64,000 nucleotides of DNA, from positions 6,155,501 to 6,219,500 of the forward strand of contig JAFEKX020000001.1 of NCBI GenBank assembly GCA_016893485.2. The letters are read 5' to 3'. A model generated the notes under the pieces. That model searched no databases, was not told the DNA's origin, and worked only from the letters and a program-made list of their open reading frames with translations. Each line of letters begins with the position of its first letter. Position 1 is the first letter of the stretch. This DNA is from Streptomyces sp. P3. Its GTDB lineage: Bacteria > Actinomycetota > Actinomycetes > Streptomycetales > Streptomycetaceae. Shown here one piece after another: positions 9,198 to 17,902 of the stretch. The position numbers were made by a program, and so were the translations under genes.

Positions 9198-10352
9198 TTA
9201 CGGGCTGGGCGCCCTGTTTTTCACGGCTGGGCCGCTGGGCTTGGACGGGCTGGGAGTCGGGCGTTGGCGGGGCCGGCCCGCCAGGCAGCTGTCATGACCG
9301 GTTGACGTGTCCCCGCCGACCCACCGCCGATAGGCATCCGTATCCACATTGCTGCCGCACACCACGGTGACCACATGCCGACCGGCGAAACGGTCCCGGT
9401 CCTCCAGGACCGCCGCGATGCCGAGCGCGGCCGACGGCTCGACGACAAGCCCCGCGTGGTCGTGGAGCATCCGCACCCCGGCGACGATCGACGCCTCGCC
9501 GACGAGGACCGCGTCGTCGGCGACCAGCAGGAGATCGTCCAGGACGGCCGGGATGGGGTACCGGCCGGCGACACCGTCGGCGATGGTGTCGGTCGAGTCC
9601 GTGGTGACGACACGGCGCGCGTGCCACGACCGCGTCATCGCCGGCGCGCCCGACGGCTGGACGCAGATCACCTCGACACTCGGCGCCAGTGCCTTCATCA
9701 CATGCCCGACGCCGGTGGCCAGCGCCCCACCACCGAGCGCGATCAGCACGGCGTCGAACGACCGCGCGGTGTCCGCCAGTTCAGTGGGTTCAGTGGATTC
9801 AATGGGTTCGGTGGGTTCGGTGGGTTCCGTCAACTCCGCCTGCCCCAGCGCCTCCACCAGCTCCAGACCGATGGTCGCCGCACCCTCGCACGTCTCGAGG
9901 TCCAGACTGTCCTCGACCAACCGGATGCCCTCGTACCCCGCGATGGCCGCCGCCCGCTCGCGCGCCAACTCGTGGTCTCCGTCCACCAGTTCCAGCCGAG
10001 CACCCAGCGCACGGATACGATCCAACTTGGCCGCCGTCGCGAAACGGGACGCCACGACGGTCACCTCGAGCCCCCGGCCACGACCGGACCACGCGAGGGC
10101 CTGCCCGAGATTGCCCGCACTGGCACACACCACGCTCCGCGGCCCCCGCTCGGCAAGCAGACTCGCGACCACCTCGGTACCGCGCCCCTTGAAACTCCGC
10201 ACCGGGTTGGCCGTCTCCAGCTTGATACTCACCGCACACCCGAGCCCTGGCTCCAGCGCCTCGCAGCGATACAGCGGAGTGTCGAGAAACACCGGGTCGA
10301 TCACCCGCCGGGCCGCCCTGATCCGAGCGATGTCGAGACGCGTCTTCGTCAC
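9198..10352 (-). CDS. Threonine/serine dehydratase-like PLP enzyme (fold type II)
   Basis: The protein resembles catabolic threonine/serine dehydratases. The PLP lysine is in NPVRSFKGRGTE, the substrate loop is CASAGNLGQALAW, and the phosphate-binding glycine loop is ALGGGALATG. It has no ACT domain, so it is probably not feedback regulated like the gene at 16490. An insertion of TEP-type tripeptide repeats, encoded at about 9778-9830, interrupts the region before the glycine loop. The last 30 or so residues, rich in Pro and Ser, come from the flanking repeat DNA and may not belong. Start is GTG at 10352 or ATG at 10376; neither has a good ribosome-binding site. The frame is intact. Confidence 0.75.
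   Translation of the reverse strand: MTKTRLDIARIRAARRVIDPVFLDTPLYRCEALEPGLGCAVSIKLETANPVRSFKGRGTEVVASLLAERGPRSVVCASAGNLGQALAWSGRGRGLEVTVVASRFATAAKLDRIRALGARLELVDGDHELARERAAAIAGYEGIRLVEDSLDLETCEGAATIGLELVEALGQAELTEPTEPTEPIESTEPTELADTARSFDAVLIALGGGALATGVGHVMKALAPSVEVICVQPSGAPAMTRSWHARRVVTTDSTDTIADGVAGRYPIPAVLDDLLLVADDAVLVGEASIVAGVRMLHDHAGLVVEPSAALGIAAVLEDRDRFAGRHVVTVVCGSNVDTDAYRRWVGGDTSTGHDSCLAGRPRQRPTPSPSKPSGPAVKNRAPSP
9778..9830. repeat. Short tandem GGTTC-type repeats inside the PLP-enzyme gene
   Basis: Degenerate 9-bp units (GTGGGTTCA, GTGGGTTCG and close variants) are repeated about six times. They keep the frame and encode a Thr-Glu-Pro rich linker in an otherwise compact enzyme, so this looks like slippage expansion in a surface loop. 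Confidence 0.75.
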
Positions 10353-10448
10353 GACGAAGCAGCGTAACGGCGGCACACCCGCTGTTCCAGACGGGCAGAC
10401 GCCTACGACGCCCGGTGGGCGAGGTGCTCCGGTGGGCGGAGCGGTCCG

Positions 10449-11044
10449 TCAACCCCGCAGGTGGGCAAGGAGTTCGTCGCCCACGGGATACGGACGTTCC
10501 CGGGGCAGCAACCGCGCCGCCGAGTCAAGGTCGCCCCCGCTCACGAGCGCGTGTATCTCCCGGGCCAGCGGCGTCACATCGCGGATGCCGACCGTCCACT
10601 CGTCCGCGTAACTCCGTACCGCCTCCCCGGAGAGCCCGAGCTGCAACGAGCGGTACGACAGCGGTCGCAGGCGCAGATCCCGCTCCGGGTCCCACTGCAC
10701 ACGGGCGGGCGCACTCCTCAACTCCCGCTGCCAGCTGGCGAGATCGGGGTGCACCCCGCGAACGTAGCTCGACAGACACGCGTTCCGCAGCGCCCACTCG
10801 AAACCCTCGCGGGTGATGTCGACAGCGAGGACGGTCTCCTGCCCCACCTTCGTGCCCCAGCCGCAGCGGTACATCATCCACAGGAACGACGGCTTGATCC
10901 ACGTCATCCGATCCCGCTTCCACGCCCCGCCGAACCGCCCCTCACGCGCGGCAGGGAGGCCGATCTCCGGGGATACGCCTGATAGACGGTGATCGTGGTT
11001 TCCGAGTGGACCGCGCGGATGCCGCGCTGCGGTTGTTCTTCCAT
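10449..11044 (-). CDS. DUF4291-family protein (frameshifted)
   Basis: The conserved core MTWIKPSFLWMMYRCGWGTK is diagnostic of DUF4291, a family of unknown function. The N-terminus, RAVHSETTITVYQAY, lies in another frame upstream; one base is lost near 10973 in a run of C. The rebuilt ATG at 11044 gives MEEQPQRGIRAV and about 198 residues, the usual family size. No membrane segment or signal peptide is seen. It stands alone between the PLP enzyme and a short repeat region. Confidence 0.82.
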
Positions 11045-11119
11045 GGCGTACAGGGTGGGGGCGGAGCAGATCACGAAGCCACCGGTTTTCGGCCGCCGTT
11101 GCCGTTGCCTGCGGTGCCC

Positions 11120-11150
11120 TTCAGTTCTGCACCGTTTCAGTTCTGCACCG
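11120..11150. repeat. Two tandem copies of a 15-bp sequence
   Basis: TTCAGTTCTGCACCG is repeated at 11120-11134 and 11136-11150. It is followed by irregular CTCTCTATG/CTCTCCATG words up to about 11200. The region is intergenic between DUF4291 and DUF4304. Confidence 0.85.
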
Positions 11151-11211
11151 TTCCCTGCGGCTCTCTATGTCTCTCCATGCCTCTCTACGGCTCCCTGCGG
11201 CGCACCCGCCC

Positions 11212-11661
11212 TCACGCATGCCGCCGCTCCCTGATCGCAGGCAACGCGTACTCCGTCACCGCGCTGATGACACCTCGGGCAACCGGCTCGGGGTCGGTCG
11301 TGGCCGAGATCGTCCACCAGGTGTCGCGGTTCGCGGGGAGGAGCCTGCCTATACGGCTGTGCCAGGCCGCGGCGCCGTACACCGTGTTCGGGCTGGGGCG
11401 GGCCGGCAGGTGTGGTTCGCGTCGGCGTGCCTGGGCCCAGCCGCGCTTGTCGGCCACGGTCACGTTGACCGTGAACTCGATGTGCTCCGCCGTGCTGTGC
11501 GCCGCCTTCTGGAAGCCGATCAGCGCCCACGTCTCCAGATGAGGCAGCTCGTACGTCCGACCCGACCCCTTGAAGCCGAGCGCCCGCAGCCCCGGTGCGA
11601 TCCGCGCCCGCATCAACGAGGTGAACGCCTGCTGCGCGGTCGGCGCGGAGCCGTCAGCCAT
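11212..11661 (-). CDS. DUF4304-like protein
   Basis: This is an intact protein of about 149 residues starting [17 protein letters not shown]. The [16 protein letters not shown] segment and the aromatic-rich centre resemble DUF4304 proteins, which have no assigned function. Its ATG lies 8 bp inside the end of msrA copy 2, so the two are probably co-translated. Without repair of the msrA frameshift the two genes would read as one fused protein; I consider that fusion an artefact. Confidence 0.7.
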   Translation of the reverse strand: MADGSAPTAQQAFTSLMRARIAPGLRALGFKGSGRTYELPHLETWALIGFQKAAHSTAEHIEFTVNVTVADKRGWAQARRREPHLPARPSPNTVYGAAAWHSRIGRLLPANRDTWWTISATTDPEPVARGVISAVTEYALPAIRERRHA

Positions 11662-12321
11662 CGGTCGGCGCCACACCAATCGGGCAGGACACGCCGGTCC
11701 CACCGATCCCGCAGTACCCCGCCGGATTCTTGTCGAGGTACTGCTGGTGGTACCCTCGGCCGGATAGAACTCCCGTCCCTCGGCCGGGAGTATCTCCGTG
11801 CTGATCGTGCCGTAGCGCGAACGCGTGAGGACCTGCTGATAGGCCGTGCGCGACGCCTCCGCCGCGGCTGCCTGGGCCGGGGTGTGGGTGTAGATCGCCG
11901 AACGGTACTGCGTGCCCACGTCGTTGCCCTGGCGGAAGCCCTGGGTCGGGTTGTGTGATTCCCAGAACGTCTGCAGGAGCCTGTCGTACGAGATCAGCTG
12001 CGGGTCGTACACCACACGGACCGCCTCCGTGTGACCGGTCAGGCCCGAGCAGACTTCCTCGTACATGGGGTTCTCGGTGTAACCGCCCTGGTAGCCGACC
12101 AGTGTCGTCCACACGCCCACCGGAAGCTGCCAGAACTTCCGCTCCGCGCCCCAGAAGCAGCCCATTCCGAAATCGGCGACCTCCAAGTGCCCGGGGTAGG
12201 GGCCGAGCAGTGGCGTCCCGAGGACCGTGTGCCGATCGGGGACCGTGAACATCCGCTCCGGCCGACCCTGCAAAGCCTGTTCGCGGGACGGCAGTTGGGG
12301 TGTACGACTGTGCAGGAACAT
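11654..12321 (-). CDS. msrA: Peptide methionine-(S)-sulfoxide reductase MsrA, copy 2 (frameshifted)
   Basis: This longer MsrA has about 40 extra N-terminal residues and the catalytic Cys55 in [23 protein letters not shown] is the standard substrate-site motif. The C-terminus [19 protein letters not shown] contains the two recycling cysteines of the E. coli-type three-cysteine enzyme. That tail is in a different frame from the body because one base is missing near 11760, after FYPAEG. ATG at 12321 is used. It repairs oxidised methionine with thioredoxin and is likely the housekeeping copy. Confidence 0.92.
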
Positions 12322-12429
12322 ACGGTCTCCAATCGGGCCTCACCACGGGTCCGTATGTCCTGAACGGGCGAGAGCCGCCGAGAATTCCGCCACGTTTGCG
12401 AAGGTACGACCGTCTCAGGTGCGACCCCC

Positions 12430-13601
12430 TCACCGCACAACGCCCTCACCGCACGACCCCCTCACCGCACACCCCGGGGACACGTCAGTGCGGCAGGCTC
12501 GCCGGACTCCCCCGTTCGCCTCGTACCCCGCCACCGCCAGCGCCCGGTACACCGCGAACTCCGCCGCCGGGTCCGGCGACAGGGTCCAGGGCAGGGCCCC
12601 GACATGGCCGTCGATGTGTATGAGCTGGTTCATCGCCTCGGACCAGCGCTCCGCGCGGACCAGGAAGAAGACCAGGAGATGGCGGACGTGCGCCAGCATC
12701 GGGTCGTCGGGGCGGGCCGCGTGGACGGCGAAGAGGGCGCCGTGGATCGCCTTCTCGACGACCTCGCTCTGGTAGAAGCTGCTGACCAGGTTCACCTCGG
12801 GCAGGTGCTCGAAGACCGCGAAGAGCGGCATCGCGGCGAGGAGGGAGCCCTGCGGGGCCCGTGCGGCGGCGGCCTCCGCGAAGGAGTTCGCCAGCTCGCG
12901 CGAGCCGTGCCACTTCTCGCACCAGTAGTGCAGCGCCGCCAGATGCGCGCCCATGTGCGCCGGTGCGCGGTCCAGAATCTTCAGCCACAGCTGCTCGAAC
13001 TCCGGCTGCGGATACGTCAGTCCGCGTGCCACCGACAGCTCGACGATGTACGGCACGGGGTCACCGGGGAGAGCAGCGCCGCCTGCCCGCAGGCTTCCCG
13101 CGCCTCCTCCATGATGATCCGGAACTCGTCCGTCCCCCGCGTCGACGTACGCCATGCCTGCTGCACCAGGAACTCCGCGTGCACGGCGGCGCCGCCCGCG
13201 TCCTTCGGGTGCTCGAGCCGCCACACCCGCAGCCACTGCCCGCCCGGGGTCTCGCTGACCCCGCCGGGCCGCTGCTGCAGCTCCAGCGACGCGGCGCCCG
13301 CGAAGGCCTGCACGCGCTGCCAGCGCAGCTCACCGGTGATCTCGGTGCCGGCCAGGAGCTGCATCGCCGCGCGGTAGTCCTGCGTGCGCTGCACCAGGTC
13401 CAGGACGTCCAGCAGGTCCTGATCGGGGCCGGGCATGCGGATGTCCAGCTCCTCCTCGCGCACGAAGCCGTACGTCGCCGGGTCCGCGGCGTCCGGGTGG
13501 CCCGGCGCGACACGCTCGATCATGCCGCGCCCGCGCCGCATGAACGGGACCAGCACGAAGCCCAGCAAGACCAGCGCCATCAGGACCCAGAGAATCTCCA
13601 T
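12430..13601 (-). CDS. Conserved membrane-anchored protein of unknown function (frameshifted)
   Basis: The N-terminus [20 protein letters not shown] is a single membrane anchor, followed by the basic RRGRGM and a cytoplasmic domain of about 360 residues. The domain is helical, with repeated Leu/Ala/Trp patterns such as [12 protein letters not shown] and [18 protein letters not shown], suggesting TPR-like helices. A frame break near 13062 separates [10 protein letters not shown] from [16 protein letters not shown] know of no characterised homologue. It is divergent from the cystathionine enzyme gene and may share that promoter region. Confidence 0.7.
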
Positions 13602-13649
13602 GCCTCAAGCGAACCAGACGCGTCCGACAATTGGCCAACCCGATCCGCC

Positions 13650-13698
13650 GCCCTGTGGAAAACCGGTGGCGGCCCGCCTTACGGCCCTGTGGAAAACC
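13650..13698. repeat. 15-bp direct repeat containing DnaA-box-like 9-mers
   Basis: GCCCTGTGGAAAACC occurs at 13650-13664 and 13684-13698, 34 bp apart, in the divergent promoter region upstream of the cystathionine enzyme gene. The internal TGTGGAAAA is the complement of TTTTCCACA, a permitted DnaA-box variant. It could equally be a regulator half-site. Confidence 0.65.
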
Positions 13699-13742
13699 TC
13701 CGGATCGTCGTGCACCCCGCGAGCGCACTACGCTCGGGGCTC

Positions 13743-14897
13743 ATGAGCGACAGGCACATCAGTCAGCACTTCGAGACCCTCGCGATCCACGCGGGCAACA
13801 CCGCCGATCCCCTGACCGGCGCGGTGGTCCCGCCGATCTACCAGGTCTCGACCTACAAGCAGGACGGCGTCGGCGGTCTGCGCGGCGGCTACGAGTACAG
13901 CCGCAGCGCCAACCCCACCAGGACCGCCCTGGAAGAGAACCTCGCCGCCCTCGAGGGCGGCCGTCGCGGCCTCGCGTTCGCGTCCGGACTGGCGGCCGAG
14001 GACTGCCTGTTGCGTACGCTGCTCAGCCCCGGCGACCACGTCGTCATCCCGAACGACGCGTACGGCGGCACCTTCCGTCTCTTCGCGAAGGTCGTCTCCC
14101 GGTGGGGCGTCGAGTGGTCGGTCGCCGACACCAGCGACCCGGCGTCGGTACGGGCGGCCCTCACCCCGAAGACGAAGGTCGTCTGGGTCGAGACCCCCTC
14201 GAATCCGCTGCTCGGCATCACCGACATCGCGGTCGTCGCGCAGATCGCCCGGGACGCGGGCGCGAAGCTCGTCGTCGACAACACCTTCGCGACGCCGTAC
14301 CTCCAGCAGCCGCTGTCCCTCGGCGCGGACGTCGTCGTGCACTCCCTGACCAAGTACATGGGCGGCCACTCGGACGTGGTCGGCGGCGCGCTGATCGCGG
14401 CCGACGAGGCGCTCGGCGACGAACTGGCCTACCACCAGAACGCGATGGGCGCGGTCGCCGGCCCCTTCGACTCGTGGCTGGTGCTGCGCGGCGCCAAGAC
14501 GCTGTCGGTGCGCATGGACCGGCACAGCGAGAACGCCACGAAGATCGCCGACATGCTCACCCGGCACGCACGCGTGACGCGCGTCCTCTACCCGGGTCTC
14601 CCGGACCACCCCGGTCACGAGGTCGCCGCCAAGCAGATGCGGGCCTTCGGCGGCATGGTCTCCTTCCAGGTCGAGGGCGGCGAAGAGGCGGCCGTCGAGG
14701 TCTGCAACCGCGCCAAGGTGTTCACGCTCGGCGAGTCCCTGGGCGGCGTCGAGTCGCTGATCGAGCACCCGGGACGCATGACGCACGCGTCCGTGGCCGG
14801 CTCGGCCCTGGAGGTTCCCGGCGACCTCGTGCGCCTCTCCGTGGGCATCGAGAACGTGCAGGATCTCCTGGAGGACCTGCAGCAGGCCCTGGGCTAG
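13743..14897 (+). CDS. Cystathionine gamma-synthase / gamma-lyase
   Basis: This intact 384-residue enzyme is of the Cys/Met metabolism PLP family (fold type I). It has YEYSRSANPTRTALEENLAALE for tetramer and PLP-phosphate contacts, WVETPSNPLL, and the PLP lysine in VVHSLTKYMGGHSD. The C-terminal VGIENVQDLLEDLQQAL is standard. It either makes cystathionine from O-acylhomoserine and cysteine or cleaves cystathionine to cysteine; sequence alone does not separate these. ATG at 13743 is the first in-frame start matching the family N-terminus. Two 15-bp direct repeats lie upstream. Confidence 0.93.
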   Translation: MSDRHISQHFETLAIHAGNTADPLTGAVVPPIYQVSTYKQDGVGGLRGGYEYSRSANPTRTALEENLAALEGGRRGLAFASGLAAEDCLLRTLLSPGDHVVIPNDAYGGTFRLFAKVVSRWGVEWSVADTSDPASVRAALTPKTKVVWVETPSNPLLGITDIAVVAQIARDAGAKLVVDNTFATPYLQQPLSLGADVVVHSLTKYMGGHSDVVGGALIAADEALGDELAYHQNAMGAVAGPFDSWLVLRGAKTLSVRMDRHSENATKIADMLTRHARVTRVLYPGLPDHPGHEVAAKQMRAFGGMVSFQVEGGEEAAVEVCNRAKVFTLGESLGGVESLIEHPGRMTHASVAGSALEVPGDLVRLSVGIENVQDLLEDLQQALG

Positions 14898-14910
14898 CCC
14901 GCGGCCGGTC

Positions 14911-15159
14911 TCACCAACCCGTCAGGGGTGGGGTCGTCTCCGACGGCGGCTCCACCCAGGGATGGACCATCACCGCCCATACGGTGAACGCCACCACTGC
15001 CATCCACAGCAACAGCCACAGCAGCCGCCGTGCGGCTCTTCTGCGCCGCAGCATCCGGCCGCCGCGCCGCACGACCTCCGCGTACAGCTCCGGCGGCACC
15101 TGCGGCGGAGTCCGGTCCATGATCCGCCGTACGGCGGCTTCCCGTTCGGGCCTGTTCAC
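14911..15159 (-). CDS. Small single-pass membrane protein next to sigma-like gene
   Basis: This is a protein of about 82 residues. It begins with a basic helical segment, VNRPEREAAVRRIMD, and has one strong membrane helix, LLWLLLWMAVVAFTVWAVMV, with a short acidic/proline tail outside. The GTG at 15159 is the first start in this frame. An ATG at 15197 that overlaps the sigma-like stop as ATGA would become the start if one base were missing in between. Lying directly downstream of a sigma-like gene, it could be a membrane partner of it; this is inference from position only. Confidence 0.62.
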   Translation of the reverse strand: MNRPEREAAVRRIMDRTPPQVPPELYAEVVRRGGRMLRRRRAARRLLWLLLWMAVVAFTVWAVMVHPWVEPPSETTPPLTGW

Positions 15160-15193
15160 GCGCGGGTACCCCCGTCCCACCGCTTCCCGGGCC

Positions 15194-15693
15194 TCATGAC
15201 GGCACCACCTCGGCCCCGCCCACCTTCGGCGCCGGACCGCGCGGCGGATGCAGCAGCCGCGCCGTCGCCCGCTCGCAGATCGTCCGGACCCGCTCCGGGG
15301 CAGCCCGAGCAGCGCGGCGGCCTGCTCCTCGGCGACTCCCTCGTACAGCCTGAGGACGACGATCAGGCGCTCCTGGTGCCAGGCCGGCCAGCGGGCTGCC
15401 GGGATGGGGCGGCCCCGGCCGAGGCCGCCGTACTGGTGCCAGGCGGCGCGGGCGAACCGGGTCGCCAGATACTGCCGGGCACGGTCGTACGGGTCCTCGC
15501 CGCGCAGCCGGTCCCAGCTCGCGTACGTGTGTGCCAGGGACAGCGTCAACAGGCGCCGCGCGCGCGGGTTGTCGTCCGGGGCCTCCGCGGTCAGCAGCGT
15601 GGCGGCATGCAGCAGCCGCCCTGCCGCGCCCGCGACGAACGCCTCGAACTCCCGGGCCCGGCGGGCGCCTTGGAACGCCTGCCGTTCTCGCAC
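15194..15693 (-). CDS. RNA polymerase sigma-factor-like protein (frameshifted)
   Basis: The protein of about 166 residues has the layout of a small ECF/SigE-like sigma factor: an N-terminal helix pair (EFEAFVAGAAGRLLHAATLL) in the sigma-2 position, and a C-terminal EEQAAALLGLPPERV followed by RTICERATARLLHP in the sigma-4 helix-turn-helix position. A frame break near 15300 separates the two halves of sigma-4. The GTG at 15693 has GGAGGG upstream. The region-2 promoter-melting motifs are weak, so it may be a sigma-like regulator rather than an active sigma factor. The small membrane gene follows closely. Confidence 0.62.
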
Positions 15694-15830
15694 CGCGCAC
15701 CCTCCCCCTGAAGGACCCGGTTTCATATGAGGCCAGGGCCGTCCTGAGGTCAAGAGTTCGGTACGAAAGGCGGGAGCGGGGCGCCACGCGCGGGTGCCCG
15801 GGCTCCGCACCCTTCAGGAACCCGCGCCCT

Positions 15831-16346
15831 TCAGGAAGCGGACGGTGTGTCGGTGCCCGGGACGGCCATCCGCGCGGAGAGGGCGCTGTTGAAGCGCGTG
15901 AGGAGCGCGCAGAACGCCTCGCGCTCCTCCGGTGCCCAGTCGTGTGTCAGCTCTTCCATCAACTGACGCCGGGAGGACCGCACTTCCTCCAGCCGAGACT
16001 GCCCGCGCGGGGAAAGCTGCAGCACCACAGCGCGGCCGTCCTCGGGGTGCGAGGTGCGCTTGACGAGCCCGGTGTCGACGAGCGGCGCCACCTGCCGGGT
16101 GACCGTCGAGGAGTCGATCCCCATGCTCGCGGCGAGCGCCTTGACGCCCATCGGACCTTCCTTGTCCAGGCGGTTGAGCAGCAGATACGCGGCGCGGTCC
16201 ATGGAGTTGCGCACCTGTCCGACGCCACCGAGCCGGGTCTGTTCGGCACGGCGGGCGAACACCGCCACCTCGTGCTGCAGCGTGTCGAGGAGACCGGGTT
16301 CACCGACGGTCGTCATGTCCATCGACATTTCAGGTGTTGTGGGCAT
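15831..16346 (-). CDS. MarR-family transcriptional regulator
   Basis: This is an intact 171-residue winged-helix repressor. The recognition region is LAASMGIDSSTVTRQVAPLV and the wing is KRTSHPEDGRAVVLQLSPRG, the classic MarR DxRxxxV pattern. N- and C-terminal helices form the dimer interface. It is divergent from threonine deaminase across about 140 bp and may control itself or that gene; no clear palindrome was found there. The effector is unknown. Confidence 0.9.
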   Translation of the reverse strand: MPTTPEMSMDMTTVGEPGLLDTLQHEVAVFARRAEQTRLGGVGQVRNSMDRAAYLLLNRLDKEGPMGVKALAASMGIDSSTVTRQVAPLVDTGLVKRTSHPEDGRAVVLQLSPRGQSRLEEVRSSRRQLMEELTHDWAPEEREAFCALLTRFNSALSARMAVPGTDTPSAS

Positions 16347-16489
16347 GGCCGGAGGCTCGCTTCATGAAGGGGTGCTGGGTTGGGGACAGGGTACGCGGCC
16401 GGAAGGCAGGCCGTACCGGGGCTGCGCAAACCAGTCTCGGAGGTTGGTCACAGCCGTGGCGCGCGCCTGTGAACTGCGATGCTTGAGTC

Positions 16490-17721
16490 ATGAGCTACAG
16501 CACGGCTGACTCCTTGCGACCCGTCACCCTCGACGATGTGCGCGGCGCCCAGAAGATGCTCACGGGCGTGGCGCGGGTGACCGCGATGGAAGGCAGCAGG
16601 CACCTCAGCCAGCTCGTCGGCTCGCCGGTGCACTTCAAGTGCGAGAACCTCCAGCGCACCGGCTCCTTCAAACTCCGGGGCGCCTACGTCCGTATCGCAG
16701 GACTGCTCCCGGAGGAGCGCGCCGCCGGTGTCGTCGCCGCGAGCGCGGGGAACCACGCCCAGGGGGCGTCGCCCTCGCCTCCGCACTCCTGGGCGTGCGC
16801 TCCACGGTGTTCATGCCCAAGGGCGCGCCCCTCCCGAAGATCAGCGCCACCAAGGAGTACGGCGCCGAGGTGCGCCTGCACGGCCAGGTCGTCGACGAGA
16901 CGCTGCACGCCGCGCAGGACTACGCCCACGAGACGGGCGCGGTGTTCATCCACCCCTTCGACCACCCCGACATCATCGCGGGCCAGGGCACGGTCGGCCT
17001 GGAGATCCTGGACCAGTGCCCGGAGGTGCGGACGATCGTCGTCGGCATCGGCGGCGGCGGGCTCGCGGCCGGAGTCGCGGTCGCCGTGAAGGCGCTGCGG
17101 CCCGACGTGCGGATCGTGGGCGTCCAGGCGGCGGGCGCTGCCGCGTTCCCGCCCTCACTGGCCGCCGGGCGCCCGCTGTCCGTCCGGAACCCGGCGACGA
17201 TGGCCGACGGCATCAAGGTCGGGCGCCCCGGCGACGTGCCGTTCAGGATCGTCGCGGACCTCGTCGACGAGGTCCGCACGGTCACCGAGGACGAGCTGTC
17301 CGCCGCCCTGCTGCTCTGCCTGGAGCGGGCCAAGCTGGTCGTCGAGCCGGCCGGCGCCAGCCCCGTCGCGGCGCTGCTGAGCGATCCGCGGGGTTTCGAG
17401 GGGCCGGTCGTCGCGCTGCTGTCCGGCGGGAACGTCGACCCGCTGCTGCTCAACCGCATCCTGCGCCACGGCATGTCCGCGCAGGGCCGCTACCTGGCCG
17501 TGACGCTGCGGCTGACGGACCGGCCGGGCGCCCTCGCGACGCTTCTCGGGGTGTTGTCAGTGGTGGACGCTAACGTCCTCGATGTGAGCCACGTCCGGAC
17601 CGATCCACGGCTCGGGCTCACGGAGGCGGAGGTCGAGCTGCATCTGGAGACGAAGGGCCCGGTGCACTGCGCCGAGGTCGGCCACGCCCTCCGCGACGCG
17701 GGTTACACCGTCATCGACTGA
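16490..17721 (+). CDS. ilvA: Threonine ammonia-lyase with C-terminal ACT domain (frameshifted)
   Basis: This PLP enzyme converts threonine to 2-oxobutyrate and ammonia, either the first step to isoleucine or threonine catabolism. The PLP lysine is in RTGSFKLRGAY, the loop is AASAGNHAQG, and the phosphate site is VGIGGGGLAAG. An ACT-type domain, YLAVTLRLTDRPGALATLL, occupies the last 70 residues and suggests amino-acid feedback. One G is missing near 16766 (CAGGGGGCGTC should carry one more G), which breaks the frame between NHAQG and VALASALLG. Length after repair is about 411. The symbol is by family resemblance. Confidence 0.88.
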
Positions 17722-17770
17722 GGTCACAGCCCCTTCGCCACCCGTCCCGTCACTCGTTCGAGAAAACCTG

Positions 17771-17799
17771 TTGAGAGACGCGATACATCGCGTTATGGT
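17771..17799 (+). promoter_or_regulatory. Promoter with a palindromic operator filling the spacer
   Basis: A -35 TTGAGA (17771-17776) and a -10 TATGGT (17794-17799) are separated by 17 bp. The spacer is occupied by the perfect inverted repeat ACGCGAT-AC-ATCGCGT (17778-17793). A repressor bound there would block RNA polymerase. The start codon of the ABC ATPase is about 100 bp downstream. PadR- or TetR-type repressors commonly control such exporters, but none is encoded beside it. Confidence 0.7.
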
Positions 17800-17902
17800 G
17801 TGTCTCGTGTCGCCCGCAGGCAGCAGCCTGCCGCTCCCATGGGCAGAACAAAAGACACAAATCTAGGCTTTTCAAAGAATCCCCGACGACGTGGAGACTG
17901 AT

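Noticed and set aside
11212-12321. An MsrA-DUF4304 fusion protein
   Set aside because: The real MsrA tail with its cysteines lies in another frame and stops at 11654. A one-base loss near 11760 creates the apparent fusion.
13650-13698. Possible replication origin
   Set aside because: Only two DnaA-box-like words are present, with none of the dnaA/dnaN neighbours or the many boxes of a Streptomyces oriC.
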